Assembly: GCA_905235695.1 (NCBI GenBank)
Contig: CAJOMW010000046.1
Span: 1 to 7,272, forward strand
Direction of reading: 5' to 3'
Source: an uncultured Clostridia bacterium
Lineage (GTDB): Bacteria > Bacillota > Clostridia > Oscillospirales > CAG-382
Length of the DNA stretch: 7,272 bases
Shown here: piece after piece, positions 1-6,543 of the stretch
Position numbering within the stretch: the stretch's first letter is position 1
How the letters are laid out: every line of letters starts with the position of its first letter
Made by a program: the position numbers and the translations under genes
Notes under the pieces: generated by a model
The model's database searches: none
Told to the model about the DNA's origin: nothing
Seen by the model: only the letters and a program-made list of their open reading frames with translations

Positions 1-56
1 GTAAGCAAAATAAACGTAGCTGATTTATAAAAACAGCTTATGAAAGGAAAATGAAG

Positions 57-848
57 ATGAAAAAGACGTTATCTCTTATAATTACGGCATCTCTGATGCT
101 GCTTCTTTGCGTCGGCTCTTTTGCCGCATCCGGTCAGGGATACTCTTGGTATTTCAAGCCTGCGCAGGGCAACGCTCAGCCGCAGATAATACCCGAAGCA
201 AAGAGCTTTATTGATAAATACGATACAATCTATATGGGCGATAGTGGCTCAAAGAAAGTGTACCTCACGTTTGACGCCGGTTACGAGAACGGAAACGTTG
301 AGAAGATACTCGACGTCCTGAAAGAAAAAGACGCGCCGGCTACGTTTTTCATATTGTCTTACGTTGCCGAGAAGAACACCGATCTTGTAAAGCGCATGAA
401 AGAGGAGGGGCATCTTGTGGGAAATCACACGAAGCGCCACAATGATATGAGCAAGGTGACTGACTTTGAAGCGTTCAAAAGCGAGCTTGAGGAAGCGGAA
501 GCAATAATGAAAGAAAGCACAGGCTACGAGCTTGACAAGCTCTACCGTCCGCCGGAAGGAAGATTTTCGGAGGCAAATCTCGAATTTGCCGACAGGCTCG
601 GATATAAGACTGTTTTCTGGAGTGCCGCTTACGCAGACTGGGACAACAACAAGCAGATGGATCCGGCAAGAGCGCTTGAGCTTGTACTGTCAAGAGTTCA
701 CAACGGATGCGTGCTGCTATTGCACCCCACTTCAAGTACAAACGCCGAAATTCTCGGCTCGCTTATAGATAAGCTGAGAGAGCAGGGCTACGAGATAGCA
801 CCGCTTACTGAATTTGAAAAGAGCGAATCCGAATGTACAGAAGAATAA
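57..848 (+). CDS. pdaA: PdaA-like polysaccharide deacetylase (NodB/CE4 fold), secreted
   Basis: Likely de-N-acetylase acting on muramic acid residues of peptidoglycan, the step that with CwlD leads to muramic delta-lactam in spore cortex. Numbered from ATG 57 (263 aa), an N-terminal signal peptide (about residues 1-25, MKK then a hydrophobic run ending near SFA-AS) precedes a NodB domain. Visible motifs are LTFDAGYENG (about 70-79), GNHTKRH with two metal-binding histidines (H124, H128), YRPPEGRFSE (163-172), FWSAAYADWD (187-196) and LLLHPTSSTNAE (220-231). The second Asp of the usual TFDDG is Ala here; PdaA proteins are known to lack that Asp, commonly with Asn, so this supports PdaA rather than a dead enzyme. 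ATG 57 is preferred because GAAAGGA at 42-48 is 8 nt away; ATG 51, two codons upstream, leaves only 2 nt. The end overlaps the next deacetylase gene by 16 nt. Family assignment is firm; the cortex role is inferred. Confidence 0.9.
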   Translation: MKKTLSLIITASLMLLLCVGSFAASGQGYSWYFKPAQGNAQPQIIPEAKSFIDKYDTIYMGDSGSKKVYLTFDAGYENGNVEKILDVLKEKDAPATFFILSYVAEKNTDLVKRMKEEGHLVGNHTKRHNDMSKVTDFEAFKSELEEAEAIMKESTGYELDKLYRPPEGRFSEANLEFADRLGYKTVFWSAAYADWDNNKQMDPARALELVLSRVHNGCVLLLHPTSSTNAEILGSLIDKLREQGYEIAPLTEFEKSESECTEE

Positions 849-1546
849 TAAATCTTGCTCTGTCATTGGTAATACTGTGTAATATTTGCTCTGCTGAAGA
901 AATCAAGGACGGCAATCATATAGTTGTCGCAAACAGGAGCGCGGGGAAGTATGTAGCGCTGACGTTTGACGACGGACCGCACCCGGAGTATACCGATCAA
1001 ATACTCGATATTCTGGAACAAAACGGTGCAAAAGCTACCTTTTTCATCATAGGAAAAAACGCCGAGCAATACCCCGATATTGTCAAAAAGGAATTTGACG
1101 CCGGGCACGAAATAGGAAATCACACCTATTCTCATCCCAATATGACGGGCATAACCATAGAGGAAGCAATCAAGGAAATTGAGAAGACGCAGGATATCAT
1201 CTTTGAAATAACAGGGGAGAGACCGAAGCTGTTTCGCTCGCCCGGAGGTTATTATTACGACGAGCTTGTAGGAGCAATAGAGGGAATAGATTGCAGGGCA
1301 GTTCTCTGGTCGTGGCGTCAGGACACAAGGGACTGGAAAAAGCCGAGCGTTGAGAGCATAGTAAAAACAGTTATGAGTAATCTGCAGGATGGAGATATAA
1401 TACTTTTCCACGACTATAACACAAAGGGAAGTCCTACGCCCGAGGCGCTCAAAATACTGCTCCCGGCTCTGAAAGAAAAGGGGTACTCGTTTGTGACGGT
1501 ATCCGAGCTTATGAAGATACACGAAAAAGAATCGGACGGCGTTTAG
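833..1546 (+). CDS. Polysaccharide deacetylase, canonical NodB/CE4 motifs, secreted
   Basis: A 237-aa metal-dependent de-N-acetylase, probably of peptidoglycan amino sugars (PgdA/PdaB-like); the exact sugar cannot be read from sequence. Residues 1-21 look like a signal peptide (MYRR, hydrophobic LALSLVILCNI, cleavage near CSA-EE). The NodB domain spans about 39-227 with every CE4 motif present: TFDDG (44-48, catalytic and metal Asp), HTYSH (97-101, metal His), FRSPGG (134-139), WRQDTRDW (161-168) and LFHD (192-195, His193). ATG 833 lies inside the end of the upstream deacetylase gene in another frame. It is the only start that preserves the signal peptide, since the next Met is residue 104. 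The upstream Shine-Dalgarno is weak (around AAAAGAG), so translational coupling to the first gene is likely. The stop codon falls inside a terminator hairpin. A paralogue of its neighbour by fold, but clearly diverged. Confidence 0.9.
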   Translation: MYRRIINLALSLVILCNICSAEEIKDGNHIVVANRSAGKYVALTFDDGPHPEYTDQILDILEQNGAKATFFIIGKNAEQYPDIVKKEFDAGHEIGNHTYSHPNMTGITIEEAIKEIEKTQDIIFEITGERPKLFRSPGGYYYDELVGAIEGIDCRAVLWSWRQDTRDWKKPSVESIVKTVMSNLQDGDIILFHDYNTKGSPTPEALKILLPALKEKGYSFVTVSELMKIHEKESDGV

Positions 1547-1555
1547 CCGTCCGAT
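1531..1555. terminator. Bidirectional intrinsic terminator between convergent genes
   Basis: Perfect inverted repeat with 10-bp arms ATCGGACGGC (1531-1540) and GCCGTCCGAT (1546-1555), and a 5-nt loop GTTTA. On the minus strand the stem is followed at once by TCTTTTTCG, a good T-tract, so it suits termination of secDF, which ends at 1573. On the plus strand it is followed less tightly by ATTGATATGATTTTT (TTTTT at 1566-1570), so it probably also ends the deacetylase transcript. The TAG stop of the second deacetylase (1544-1546) lies in the loop and first stem base, so the left arm is coding. Confidence 0.8.
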
Positions 1556-1572
1556 ATTGATATGATTTTTAC

Positions 1573-2736
1573 TTATCTCCTTGATTTCTTCTTGGGACCT
1601 ATGCTTCTGAACAGATTCCAAAGGGGACCTGCAAGGCATACGGAGGAGAAGAGACCTGCGATAATACCTACTATAAGCGGAAGTGAGAAGTTCTTTATGG
1701 ATGTTACACCGAGTATATAAATCATGCCTATCGTAAGAAGCGTGGTAACTGTGGTGTTAACCGAACGCATAAGCGTGCTTCTTATACCTTCGTCGACCTT
1801 GTCGGCAAAAGGCACGCCGCCCATCTTCTTGTCGTTTTCTCTTATCCTGTCGAATATGATTATCGTAGCGTTTATCGAGTAACCGAGGATCGTAAGGAGG
1901 ACTGCGATTATATTCGAGTTAACGGGAAGCTGGAATACCGAGTAAGCAACTATTACAACAAATATATCGTGAACAAGGCAGACGATAGCGGCGAGAGCCG
2001 AGCTTACCTGGAATCTGAATGCGATATATATGAGCATGAGGAGAACTGCGAGAGCTGTGGCTATTATAGCCGTTCTCTTTAAGCCTTCGCTGACTTCTGC
2101 GCTGACCGTATCGGTAGAACGCCACTTAGCGTTTTCATATTTTCCGGTTATCGCTTCGGTTATATCGGCTCTGTATTTTGCAACAATGCTGGAAGAATTA
2201 AATGTGACGTAGAGTGAAGAGCCGCTTGCGGAGACTGCAAGGTCGTCAGCCTCAATTTCAGAGAGAGCCGCTTCAACTGCTGCAACGTCATCATCGGTCC
2301 ATTCCTTAGCTTCTGCTTCTTCGTCAGCTTCATCTGCGGCAAAAGTGAACGTCTTATCGGTATCAGAGCTGCTCGGAGTGAGTGAAGCGTCGGGATAGAG
2401 GGAGGCGATAGAAGCATCTATTGCGGCGGATACTTCATCGGTGGTGTCTGTGTTATCCATAACGAGAGTGCGTATGGTAACTATCGTCTTGTCGCCGGAG
2501 AGGCGGAGAGAGGAGAAGTTTTCGGCACCGATTATGCCTTCAACCATATTTGTTATATCTGCTTCGTCTTCCGGAGTGATTGCCTGTCCCATATCGTACG
2601 AAATTTCCGTACCGCCTACGAAATCAATATCAAAATTGAAATTTAATGTGAAAAAGGATATAATTCCGAATATCAACACTGCTATTGCAATGCCGAAGAA
2701 AATCTTCTGATTTTTTACAAAACTGAACTTTTTCAT
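1573..2736 (-). CDS. secF: Protein translocase subunit SecF, with enlarged extracytoplasmic domain
   Basis: Membrane subunit that with SecD uses the proton gradient to help pull secreted proteins through SecYEG. The 387 residues show TM1 (about 12-30), the P1 region opening with DFVGGT (38-43), then five further helices from about 221 to 375. The conserved core includes SAEVSEGLK (212-220), HDIF (256-259) and GYSINATIIIFDRIREN (285-301), the SecF TM4 signature. SecF proteins are usually about 300 aa. The excess lies in P1: roughly residues 93-175 are an acidic, Ala/Ser/Asp-rich addition that appears to repeat P1 secondary structure. Start ATG 2736 has AGGGAGTG at a good distance and lies 16 nt after the secD stop, so the two are co-transcribed. 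Family call is secure; the insert is described in the findings. Confidence 0.95.
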   Translation of the reverse strand: MKKFSFVKNQKIFFGIAIAVLIFGIISFFTLNFNFDIDFVGGTEISYDMGQAITPEDEADITNMVEGIIGAENFSSLRLSGDKTIVTIRTLVMDNTDTTDEVSAAIDASIASLYPDASLTPSSSDTDKTFTFAADEADEEAEAKEWTDDDVAAVEAALSEIEADDLAVSASGSSLYVTFNSSSIVAKYRADITEAITGKYENAKWRSTDTVSAEVSEGLKRTAIIATALAVLLMLIYIAFRFQVSSALAAIVCLVHDIFVVIVAYSVFQLPVNSNIIAVLLTILGYSINATIIIFDRIRENDKKMGGVPFADKVDEGIRSTLMRSVNTTVTTLLTIGMIYILGVTSIKNFSLPLIVGIIAGLFSSVCLAGPLWNLFRSIGPKKKSRR

Positions 2737-2752
2737 TTATATCACTCCCTTC

Positions 2753-4045
2753 TCACTGTACCAAGTCTGCGGATTTCTTATTGGAAGCTCCGAAGAACCA
2801 GGAGCTGATCTTGAATTCCGTCAGTGCGTAGAGTATAACTCTCGTAACAACGAGTGCCGTGAAGAGCGATACGAGCGTACCTATAAAGAGCGTTATTGCA
2901 AAGCCCTGTACCGAGCCTGTTCCGTAATACCACAGAACGACTGCCGCTATAAGGGTAGTGACGTTAGAGTCGAGAATTGCTGTGAACGCTCTCGAGAAGC
3001 CGGACTTGACAGCCGCCTTGACCGTCTTGCCGAGCCTCAGTTCTTCTTTTATTCTCTCATATATGACGACGTTGGAGTCTACTGCCATACCTATCGTAAG
3101 AATAATACCTGCTATACCGGGAAGAGAGAGGTTGACTTTTGCAACTGCAAGGATTATTCCGAAGAGCGCAGTGTATGCTATAAGTGAAAGCACAGATACA
3201 AAGCCGGGAAGCCTGTATATGAGCACCATATATATCATAACAAGTATAACACCTATAAGACCTGCTATAATGCTGGTAGAAAGTGCTTCAGAACCGAGGG
3301 AAGCGCCGACCGAGCGGAGCTCGTTTTCTTCAAGTGCAACGGGGAGCTGACCGGATGAAATAAGAACTGCAAGGTTTGTCGCCTCATCTTCTGTAAAGCT
3401 GCCGGAGATAACGCAGTTTGTGCTGTCAATTCTCTCGTTTACGGAAGGACGGGATATAACCGTATCGTCAAGCTCGATGGATATATAGTTATTGCCGTCG
3501 GTCTTTGCCGCCATTCTTGAAGTAGCATCTGCAAAAGCGGATCTTGCCGTACTGTTGAACTCAAGAGCTACATAGTACTGAGAGCCGAGCGAGTCACTGT
3601 TTACCTGTCCGTATTGCTTTGTGGCAGACTTTACATCCTTACCCTCGATAACTACGTTTCCGTCGGAATCCCTAAATACGAGCTTTGCCGTCGAGCCGAG
3701 AGTCTGTACGGCTTCGTCGGGATTGTCTATACCGGGTATTTCAATTCTTATCTGATCGCTGCCGACTCTTGCTATGGTAGCTTCGGTATATCCGAGAGAG
3801 TCGAGACGGCGTCTCAGGATATTCGTCGCTTTTTCAATGGCGTCGTCCATAGAAACGTCACTGCCTTCCTCGGGAACGGCTTTGAACGTTATCGAAGAAC
3901 CGCCTACAAGGTCGAGTCCCTTTCTGATGGTATCCTCTTCAAAGACACCGCCAAGGTTGAATGCGTTGATACCAAAGATAGCTATAAGCACTGCTAGAGC
4001 AATGCAAAGTATCGTCAGCACCAGAGAAGTTACGCTGTTTTTCAT
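2753..4045 (-). CDS. secD: Protein translocase subunit SecD
   Basis: Partner of SecF in the proton-driven SecDF accessory complex of the Sec translocase; six-helix RND-type membrane protein with a large extracytoplasmic domain. From ATG 4045 it is 430 aa, short like many Firmicute SecD proteins. Visible are TM1 (about 5-29), KGLDLVGG (42-49, the conserved D1 motif), a P1 region with IRIEIPGI (99-106), SGQLPVALE (231-239) just before TM2, and GMAVDSNVVIYERIKEE (319-335), the TM4 signature with its conserved Asp at 323. The reading frame stays open to a GTG at 4078. That start is rejected because the promoter predicts transcription from about 4083, leaving only about 5 nt of leader, whereas ATG 4045 has an AGAAAGGAAG Shine-Dalgarno (4056-4065). 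Followed by secF after 16 nt. Confidence 0.95.
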   Translation of the reverse strand: MKNSVTSLVLTILCIALAVLIAIFGINAFNLGGVFEEDTIRKGLDLVGGSSITFKAVPEEGSDVSMDDAIEKATNILRRRLDSLGYTEATIARVGSDQIRIEIPGIDNPDEAVQTLGSTAKLVFRDSDGNVVIEGKDVKSATKQYGQVNSDSLGSQYYVALEFNSTARSAFADATSRMAAKTDGNNYISIELDDTVISRPSVNERIDSTNCVISGSFTEDEATNLAVLISSGQLPVALEENELRSVGASLGSEALSTSIIAGLIGVILVMIYMVLIYRLPGFVSVLSLIAYTALFGIILAVAKVNLSLPGIAGIILTIGMAVDSNVVIYERIKEELRLGKTVKAAVKSGFSRAFTAILDSNVTTLIAAVVLWYYGTGSVQGFAITLFIGTLVSLFTALVVTRVILYALTEFKISSWFFGASNKKSADLVQ

Positions 4046-4055
4046 TAAATTTCTT

Positions 4056-4065
4056 CTTCCTTTCT
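4056..4065 (-). promoter_or_regulatory. secD ribosome binding site (decides start at 4045)
   Basis: On the minus strand this reads AGAAAGGAAG, close to the full anti-Shine-Dalgarno complement, 10 nt before ATG 4045. It would be inside the coding region if translation began at the GTG at 4078, which argues for the shorter SecD. Confidence 0.75.
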
Positions 4066-4089
4066 GTGAAAAAGTCACTCATGGTTTAT

Positions 4090-4118
4090 ATTATACAATT
4101 TTACGCCCAATAAGTCAA
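4090..4118 (-). promoter_or_regulatory. Sigma-A type promoter of secDF
   Basis: Read on the minus strand: -35 TTGACT (4118-4113), a 17-bp spacer, and a perfect -10 TATAAT (4095-4090). Transcription should start near 4083, giving a leader of about 38 nt to the secD ATG at 4045. Five of six -35 bases and all -10 bases match consensus, so this is a strong constitutive-type promoter. A/T tracts and a 12-bp inverted repeat lie immediately upstream, where an UP element would act. Confidence 0.85.
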
Positions 4119-4123
4119 CACTT

Positions 4124-4161
4124 TTTCAAAAAATTCTTCCAATTTTCCCAATTTTTTGAAA
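4124..4161. repeat. A/T-rich 12-bp perfect inverted repeat upstream of the secDF promoter
   Basis: Arms TTTCAAAAAATT (4124-4135) and AATTTTTTGAAA (4150-4161) are exact reverse complements separated by 14 nt. They lie about 41 to 78 bp upstream of the predicted secDF start. There is no GC in the stem apart from one pair per arm and no T-run after it, so a terminator is unlikely. A/T tracts centred near 4130, 4143 and 4154 are about one helical turn apart, which suggests bent DNA or an UP element; a regulator operator is the alternative. Confidence 0.6.
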
Positions 4162-4220
4162 TAGTATGCACAATATAAAGTGCTTTTTATAAAAATATCT
4201 TTATTTTGCCTTCAATATCT

Positions 4221-4260
4221 CAAAACAAAAAATGAGAGCGGCACAAAATCTGCCGCTCCC
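4221..4260 (-). terminator. Intrinsic terminator of the cotJ-desulfurase operon
   Basis: On the minus strand an 8-bp GC-rich stem, GAGCGGCA (4258-4251) and TGCCGCTC (4243-4236), with a 7-nt loop, is followed by TCATTTTTTGTTTTG. It lies about 20 nt after the desulfurase stop at 4281 and about 100 bp before the secDF promoter, so it separates the two units. Confidence 0.85.
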
Positions 4261-4280
4261 GTATTTATTTCATTTCATTA

Positions 4281-5420
4281 TTATAGTTTAGACAACACGC
4301 CGGAAAAAGTCTCTATCTCTGAAAGGGTATTCGTAAAGGAAAGAGAGGCTCTTACGGCTCCGTATTCTCCTGTCTGAAATGCGGCGTGCGCAAGCGGTGC
4401 GCAGTGAAATCCGCCTCGAACGCATATCCTGCTGTTATTAAGCTCTTCCGCAAGCTCTTCAGCACCAAAGTCTTTTTTGTTGAATAAAACTGTCGGCGTC
4501 CGCGCATATCCCGGCACTGAATATACCGTAATGTCTTCCATATTATATAAGTCGTCGGTGAGTTTGTCAATAAGATAGTTGTTTCTCTCATATATCTCGT
4601 TTATCCCGATCCTGCTTATATAATGGATTCCTGCGCCGAGACCGCATATACCGGGCGTATTCAGTGTTCCTGCTTCGAGCAATTCCGGAAGGGGACCGGA
4701 CATATTCTTATCCGCTGAATTTACACCGTTTCCGCCCTCTATAACAGCTCTCGGCACTCTGTCGCAGCAGAAAATGACGCCTCCGACGCCCTGGGGACCG
4801 TAAAGGCTCTTATGCCCGGCAAAGCACAGCACGTCAATTCCGAGCGCCTTTACGTTTATGGGAACGCATCCCGCACCCTGAGAGGCGTCGCATATAAGGA
4901 GTATTTCATTTTCATGGCATATTTTAGACAGCTTCGCTATCGGAAGTATTCTTCCGCACACGTTTGACGCAAGAGTCACAACGGCTATATTTGTTTCAGG
5001 TCTTATCTTTGAAGCAAAGTCGTATAACAGATCGCTCTCGCTTCCAAGAGCGTCAAACACACTGTAAGACACGTTCAGATCTTCATTTTCGGACAGCGCA
5101 TGAACCGGTCTTATCACGGAATTGTGCTCGAGATTTGATATAATGATATGACTGCCTTTATTTACATAGCCCTTTATCGCCATATTCAGTGCGTATGTCG
5201 CATTTGCTGTAAAGACGACGTTTTCTGGCTTATCGTAGCCGAACAGGTGGCACACAGCCTCCCGTGTCTTATATATTTCACTTGCAGCGCCGTATGACAG
5301 ATCGTGACCGCTTCGCCCCGGATTTCCGTAGCTTTCGGCGGCGCGAGCCATTGCCTTCAGAACGCAGTCGGGCTTGCCGACCGTAGTGGCCGCATTGTCG
5401 AAGTATATATATTTTTTCAT
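4281..5420 (-). CDS. Class V aminotransferase, cysteine desulfurase family (EGGND/TIGR01977-type)
   Basis: PLP enzyme expected to take sulfur from cysteine (or selenium from selenocysteine) as a persulfide or selenide. The 379 residues begin with YFDNAATT (5-12), typical of NifS/SufS relatives. Other marks are LEHNS with His99, DASQ with Asp178 (PLP nitrogen), GHKSLYGPQG with PLP-lysine Lys204, EGGNG (228-232), LEAGTLNTPG (248-257) and RGGFHCA with catalytic Cys340. The EGGNG segment and overall pattern match the family TIGR01977 as I recall it, which is often found near selenium genes, rather than IscS or SufS. The gene overlaps the upstream DUF3343 gene by ATGA (5417-5420), so the two are probably translationally coupled; a Shine-Dalgarno AAGGAAAGAAG lies just upstream. 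No IscU, SufU, SelD or YedF is present in the window. Reaction inferred from motifs; the acceptor is unknown. Confidence 0.88.
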   Translation of the reverse strand: MKKYIYFDNAATTVGKPDCVLKAMARAAESYGNPGRSGHDLSYGAASEIYKTREAVCHLFGYDKPENVVFTANATYALNMAIKGYVNKGSHIIISNLEHNSVIRPVHALSENEDLNVSYSVFDALGSESDLLYDFASKIRPETNIAVVTLASNVCGRILPIAKLSKICHENEILLICDASQGAGCVPINVKALGIDVLCFAGHKSLYGPQGVGGVIFCCDRVPRAVIEGGNGVNSADKNMSGPLPELLEAGTLNTPGICGLGAGIHYISRIGINEIYERNNYLIDKLTDDLYNMEDITVYSVPGYARTPTVLFNKKDFGAEELAEELNNSRICVRGGFHCAPLAHAAFQTGEYGAVRASLSFTNTLSEIETFSGVLSKL

Positions 5421-5653
5421 TTTCTTCTTTCCTTACATCCTATGATTTTTGTAATTTTTATTCCCGACGCGCTTATATACCGCTGCGCTATCTTGGAGAC
5501 GTCCTTCGATACCCTTATTCCGTATCCGCATCCGCCGTTGCTTGCGACGTTTTTTATCTTCTCGGTTTTAGATGGGATACCGAAGTCGTCAAGAATAGAT
5601 TTTGCCTTGATAGCGTAAGTTATCGAGTCAACGATCAGAAACTCGCAGTCCAT
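5417..5653 (-). CDS. DUF3343 small protein, putative sulfur/selenium carrier
   Basis: A 78-aa cytoplasmic protein of the DUF3343 (Se/S carrier-like) type. It shows the usual plan: an N-terminal strand (FLIVDS), a helix with a lysine-rich face (TYAIKAKSILDDFGI), a middle strand, and the conserved NGGCGYGIR turn with Cys42 (39-47), then a second helix and final strand. Cys42 is the obvious site to carry a persulfide or selenide. The coupled downstream gene is a cysteine desulfurase, which fits a donor-carrier pair. The frame is open to GTG 5665, but ATG 5653 is chosen because GAGGTGA (5668-5662) lies 8 nt upstream and uses that GTG as part of the Shine-Dalgarno. It starts only 23 nt after cotJC with no terminator between. 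The carrier role is a family-level proposal, not proven. Confidence 0.8.
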   Translation of the reverse strand: MDCEFLIVDSITYAIKAKSILDDFGIPSKTEKIKNVASNGGCGYGIRVSKDVSKIAQRYISASGIKITKIIGCKERRK

Positions 5654-5661
5654 CGGAATTT

Positions 5662-5668
5662 TCACCTC
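5662..5668 (-). promoter_or_regulatory. Ribosome binding site of the DUF3343 gene (decides start at 5653)
   Basis: Reads GAGGTGA on the minus strand, 8 nt before ATG 5653. The alternative GTG start (5665-5663) lies inside this site and has no comparable Shine-Dalgarno of its own, so the 78-aa product is favoured over 82 aa. Confidence 0.7.
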
Positions 5669-5676
5669 GTATAAGT

Positions 5677-6273
5677 TTATTTGTCAAGCTCGGGATTTAT
5701 AGCGTATATATTTCTCTGATCCATTCTGTCCTTGGAGTTTTCAAGAGCCTCTCCAAAGCGCTGGAAGTGAACTATCTCCCTTGCTCGCAGAAATCTTATC
5801 GGGTCCTTGATGTCGGGATCGTCAACGAGCCTGAGTATATTGTCGTACGTAGTTCTCGCTTTCTGCTCGGCGGCAAGGTCTTCGGTGAGGTCGGTTATAA
5901 CGTCTCCCTTGGACTGGAAGAAGGTAGAGGTAAAGGCTATTCCGCCCGCCGACTGAGGCCAGAGCGCCGGTCCGTGATCGACAAAATACACGTCAAATCC
6001 GCTCTTTATTATTTCATCGGTCGAAAGATCCCTTGTGAGCTGTCTTATTATGGCGCACACGATCTCCATGTGAGCGAGCTCCTCTGTGCCTATATCCGTC
6101 AGGAGCGCCGCAACGTCGCTGTACGGCATACTGTATCTCTGAGACAAATATCTCTGGGACGCCGCGAGCTCGCCGTCCGGTCCACCGAACTGCGACATTA
6201 TGACTTTTGCGGCGTTTGCGTCGGGCTTTCTTATCTTAACGGGGTATTGAAGTCTCTTTTCATAGTTCCACAT
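5677..6273 (-). CDS. cotJC: Spore coat protein CotJC, manganese-catalase family
   Basis: Ferritin-like four-helix protein of the manganese catalase family, found in the spore coat of Bacillus and Clostridia; some relatives have catalase activity. At 198 aa it is close to the usual length. The N-terminus MWNYEKRLQYPVK is characteristic of CotJC. Expected dimetal ligands are visible: Glu35 (GELAAS), Glu65 and His68 (TEELAHME), Glu136 (LAAEQKAR), Glu166 and His169 (REIVHFQRF). GFDVYFVDHGPALWP (92-106) and FTSTFFQSKGD (114-124) are also family-typical. It lacks the long C-terminal extension of full-length Mn-catalases. The Shine-Dalgarno GGGAGGA (6287-6281) is embedded in the last codons of cotJB, only 3 nt separating the two genes, so they are surely co-expressed. 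Expression in the mother cell under sigma-E is known for Bacillus cotJ; here it is inferred. Confidence 0.95.
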   Translation of the reverse strand: MWNYEKRLQYPVKIRKPDANAAKVIMSQFGGPDGELAASQRYLSQRYSMPYSDVAALLTDIGTEELAHMEIVCAIIRQLTRDLSTDEIIKSGFDVYFVDHGPALWPQSAGGIAFTSTFFQSKGDVITDLTEDLAAEQKARTTYDNILRLVDDPDIKDPIRFLRAREIVHFQRFGEALENSKDRMDQRNIYAINPELDK

Positions 6274-6276
6274 ATA

Positions 6277-6543
6277 TTATTCCTCCCATGGCATAGGTGG
6301 GTCTATCCACTGCCAGCCGTTTCTTACGGCGTCTATATCGTCGACGAGCAGCGGTCCGTAAAGCTCTTCAAAAGCCTGGACAGCTCTCTGGCGTGCATTG
6401 TTGTATTTGTCAAAATACGCCTGTGCCTTTTTATCGTATGGGTGAGTATCTAAATAAAGCTTTGCTTCATCTACCGCAAAGGACGTTGCCTGAACGTTTC
6501 TCAGAAGCTCGCTTCTCGTGCTTTTTTCGCGAATCAGACTCAT
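6277..6543 (-). CDS. cotJB: Spore coat protein CotJB
   Basis: Small soluble spore coat component that acts with CotJA and CotJC; biochemical function unknown. From ATG 6543 it is 88 aa, the usual length. Family marks are LLRNVQATSFAVDEAKLYLDTHP (13-35), a charged helix of FDKYNNARQRAVQAFEELYGPL (44-65) and a Trp/Pro-rich tail WQWIDPPMPWEE (77-88). The frame runs on to a GTG at 6603, but that would overlap cotJA by about 60 nt; ATG 6543 forms an ATGA overlap with the cotJA stop and has GAGGTG 4 nt upstream. The tail codons W-E-E and stop double as the cotJC ribosome binding site. Confident from motif and operon position. Confidence 0.93.
   Translation of the reverse strand: MSLIREKSTRSELLRNVQATSFAVDEAKLYLDTHPYDKKAQAYFDKYNNARQRAVQAFEELYGPLLVDDIDAVRNGWQWIDPPMPWEE

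Noticed and set aside
1..50. Weak AGCTG/CAGCT hairpin upstream of the first deacetylase
   Set aside because: Only 5 bp with an A/T loop and no T-tract; the upstream context is outside the window, so neither a terminator nor a regulator can be claimed.
863..1639. Long minus-strand open frame opposite the second deacetylase gene
   Set aside because: It is antisense to a gene with complete CE4 motifs, has no family features, and would run through the terminator hairpin.
4046..4078. 11-residue N-terminal extension of SecD from a GTG start
   Set aside because: It contains the Shine-Dalgarno of ATG 4045 and begins only about 5 nt after the predicted transcription start.
4168..4190. Small hairpin GCAC-N8-GTGC followed by TTTTT on the plus strand
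   Set aside because: Only 4 bp of stem, and no plus-strand gene ends here that would need a terminator.
5767..6453. 228-codon plus-strand open frame opposite cotJC and cotJB
   Set aside because: Antisense shadow of two clearly recognised genes; the translation resembles no family and the codon pattern is that of the opposite strand.
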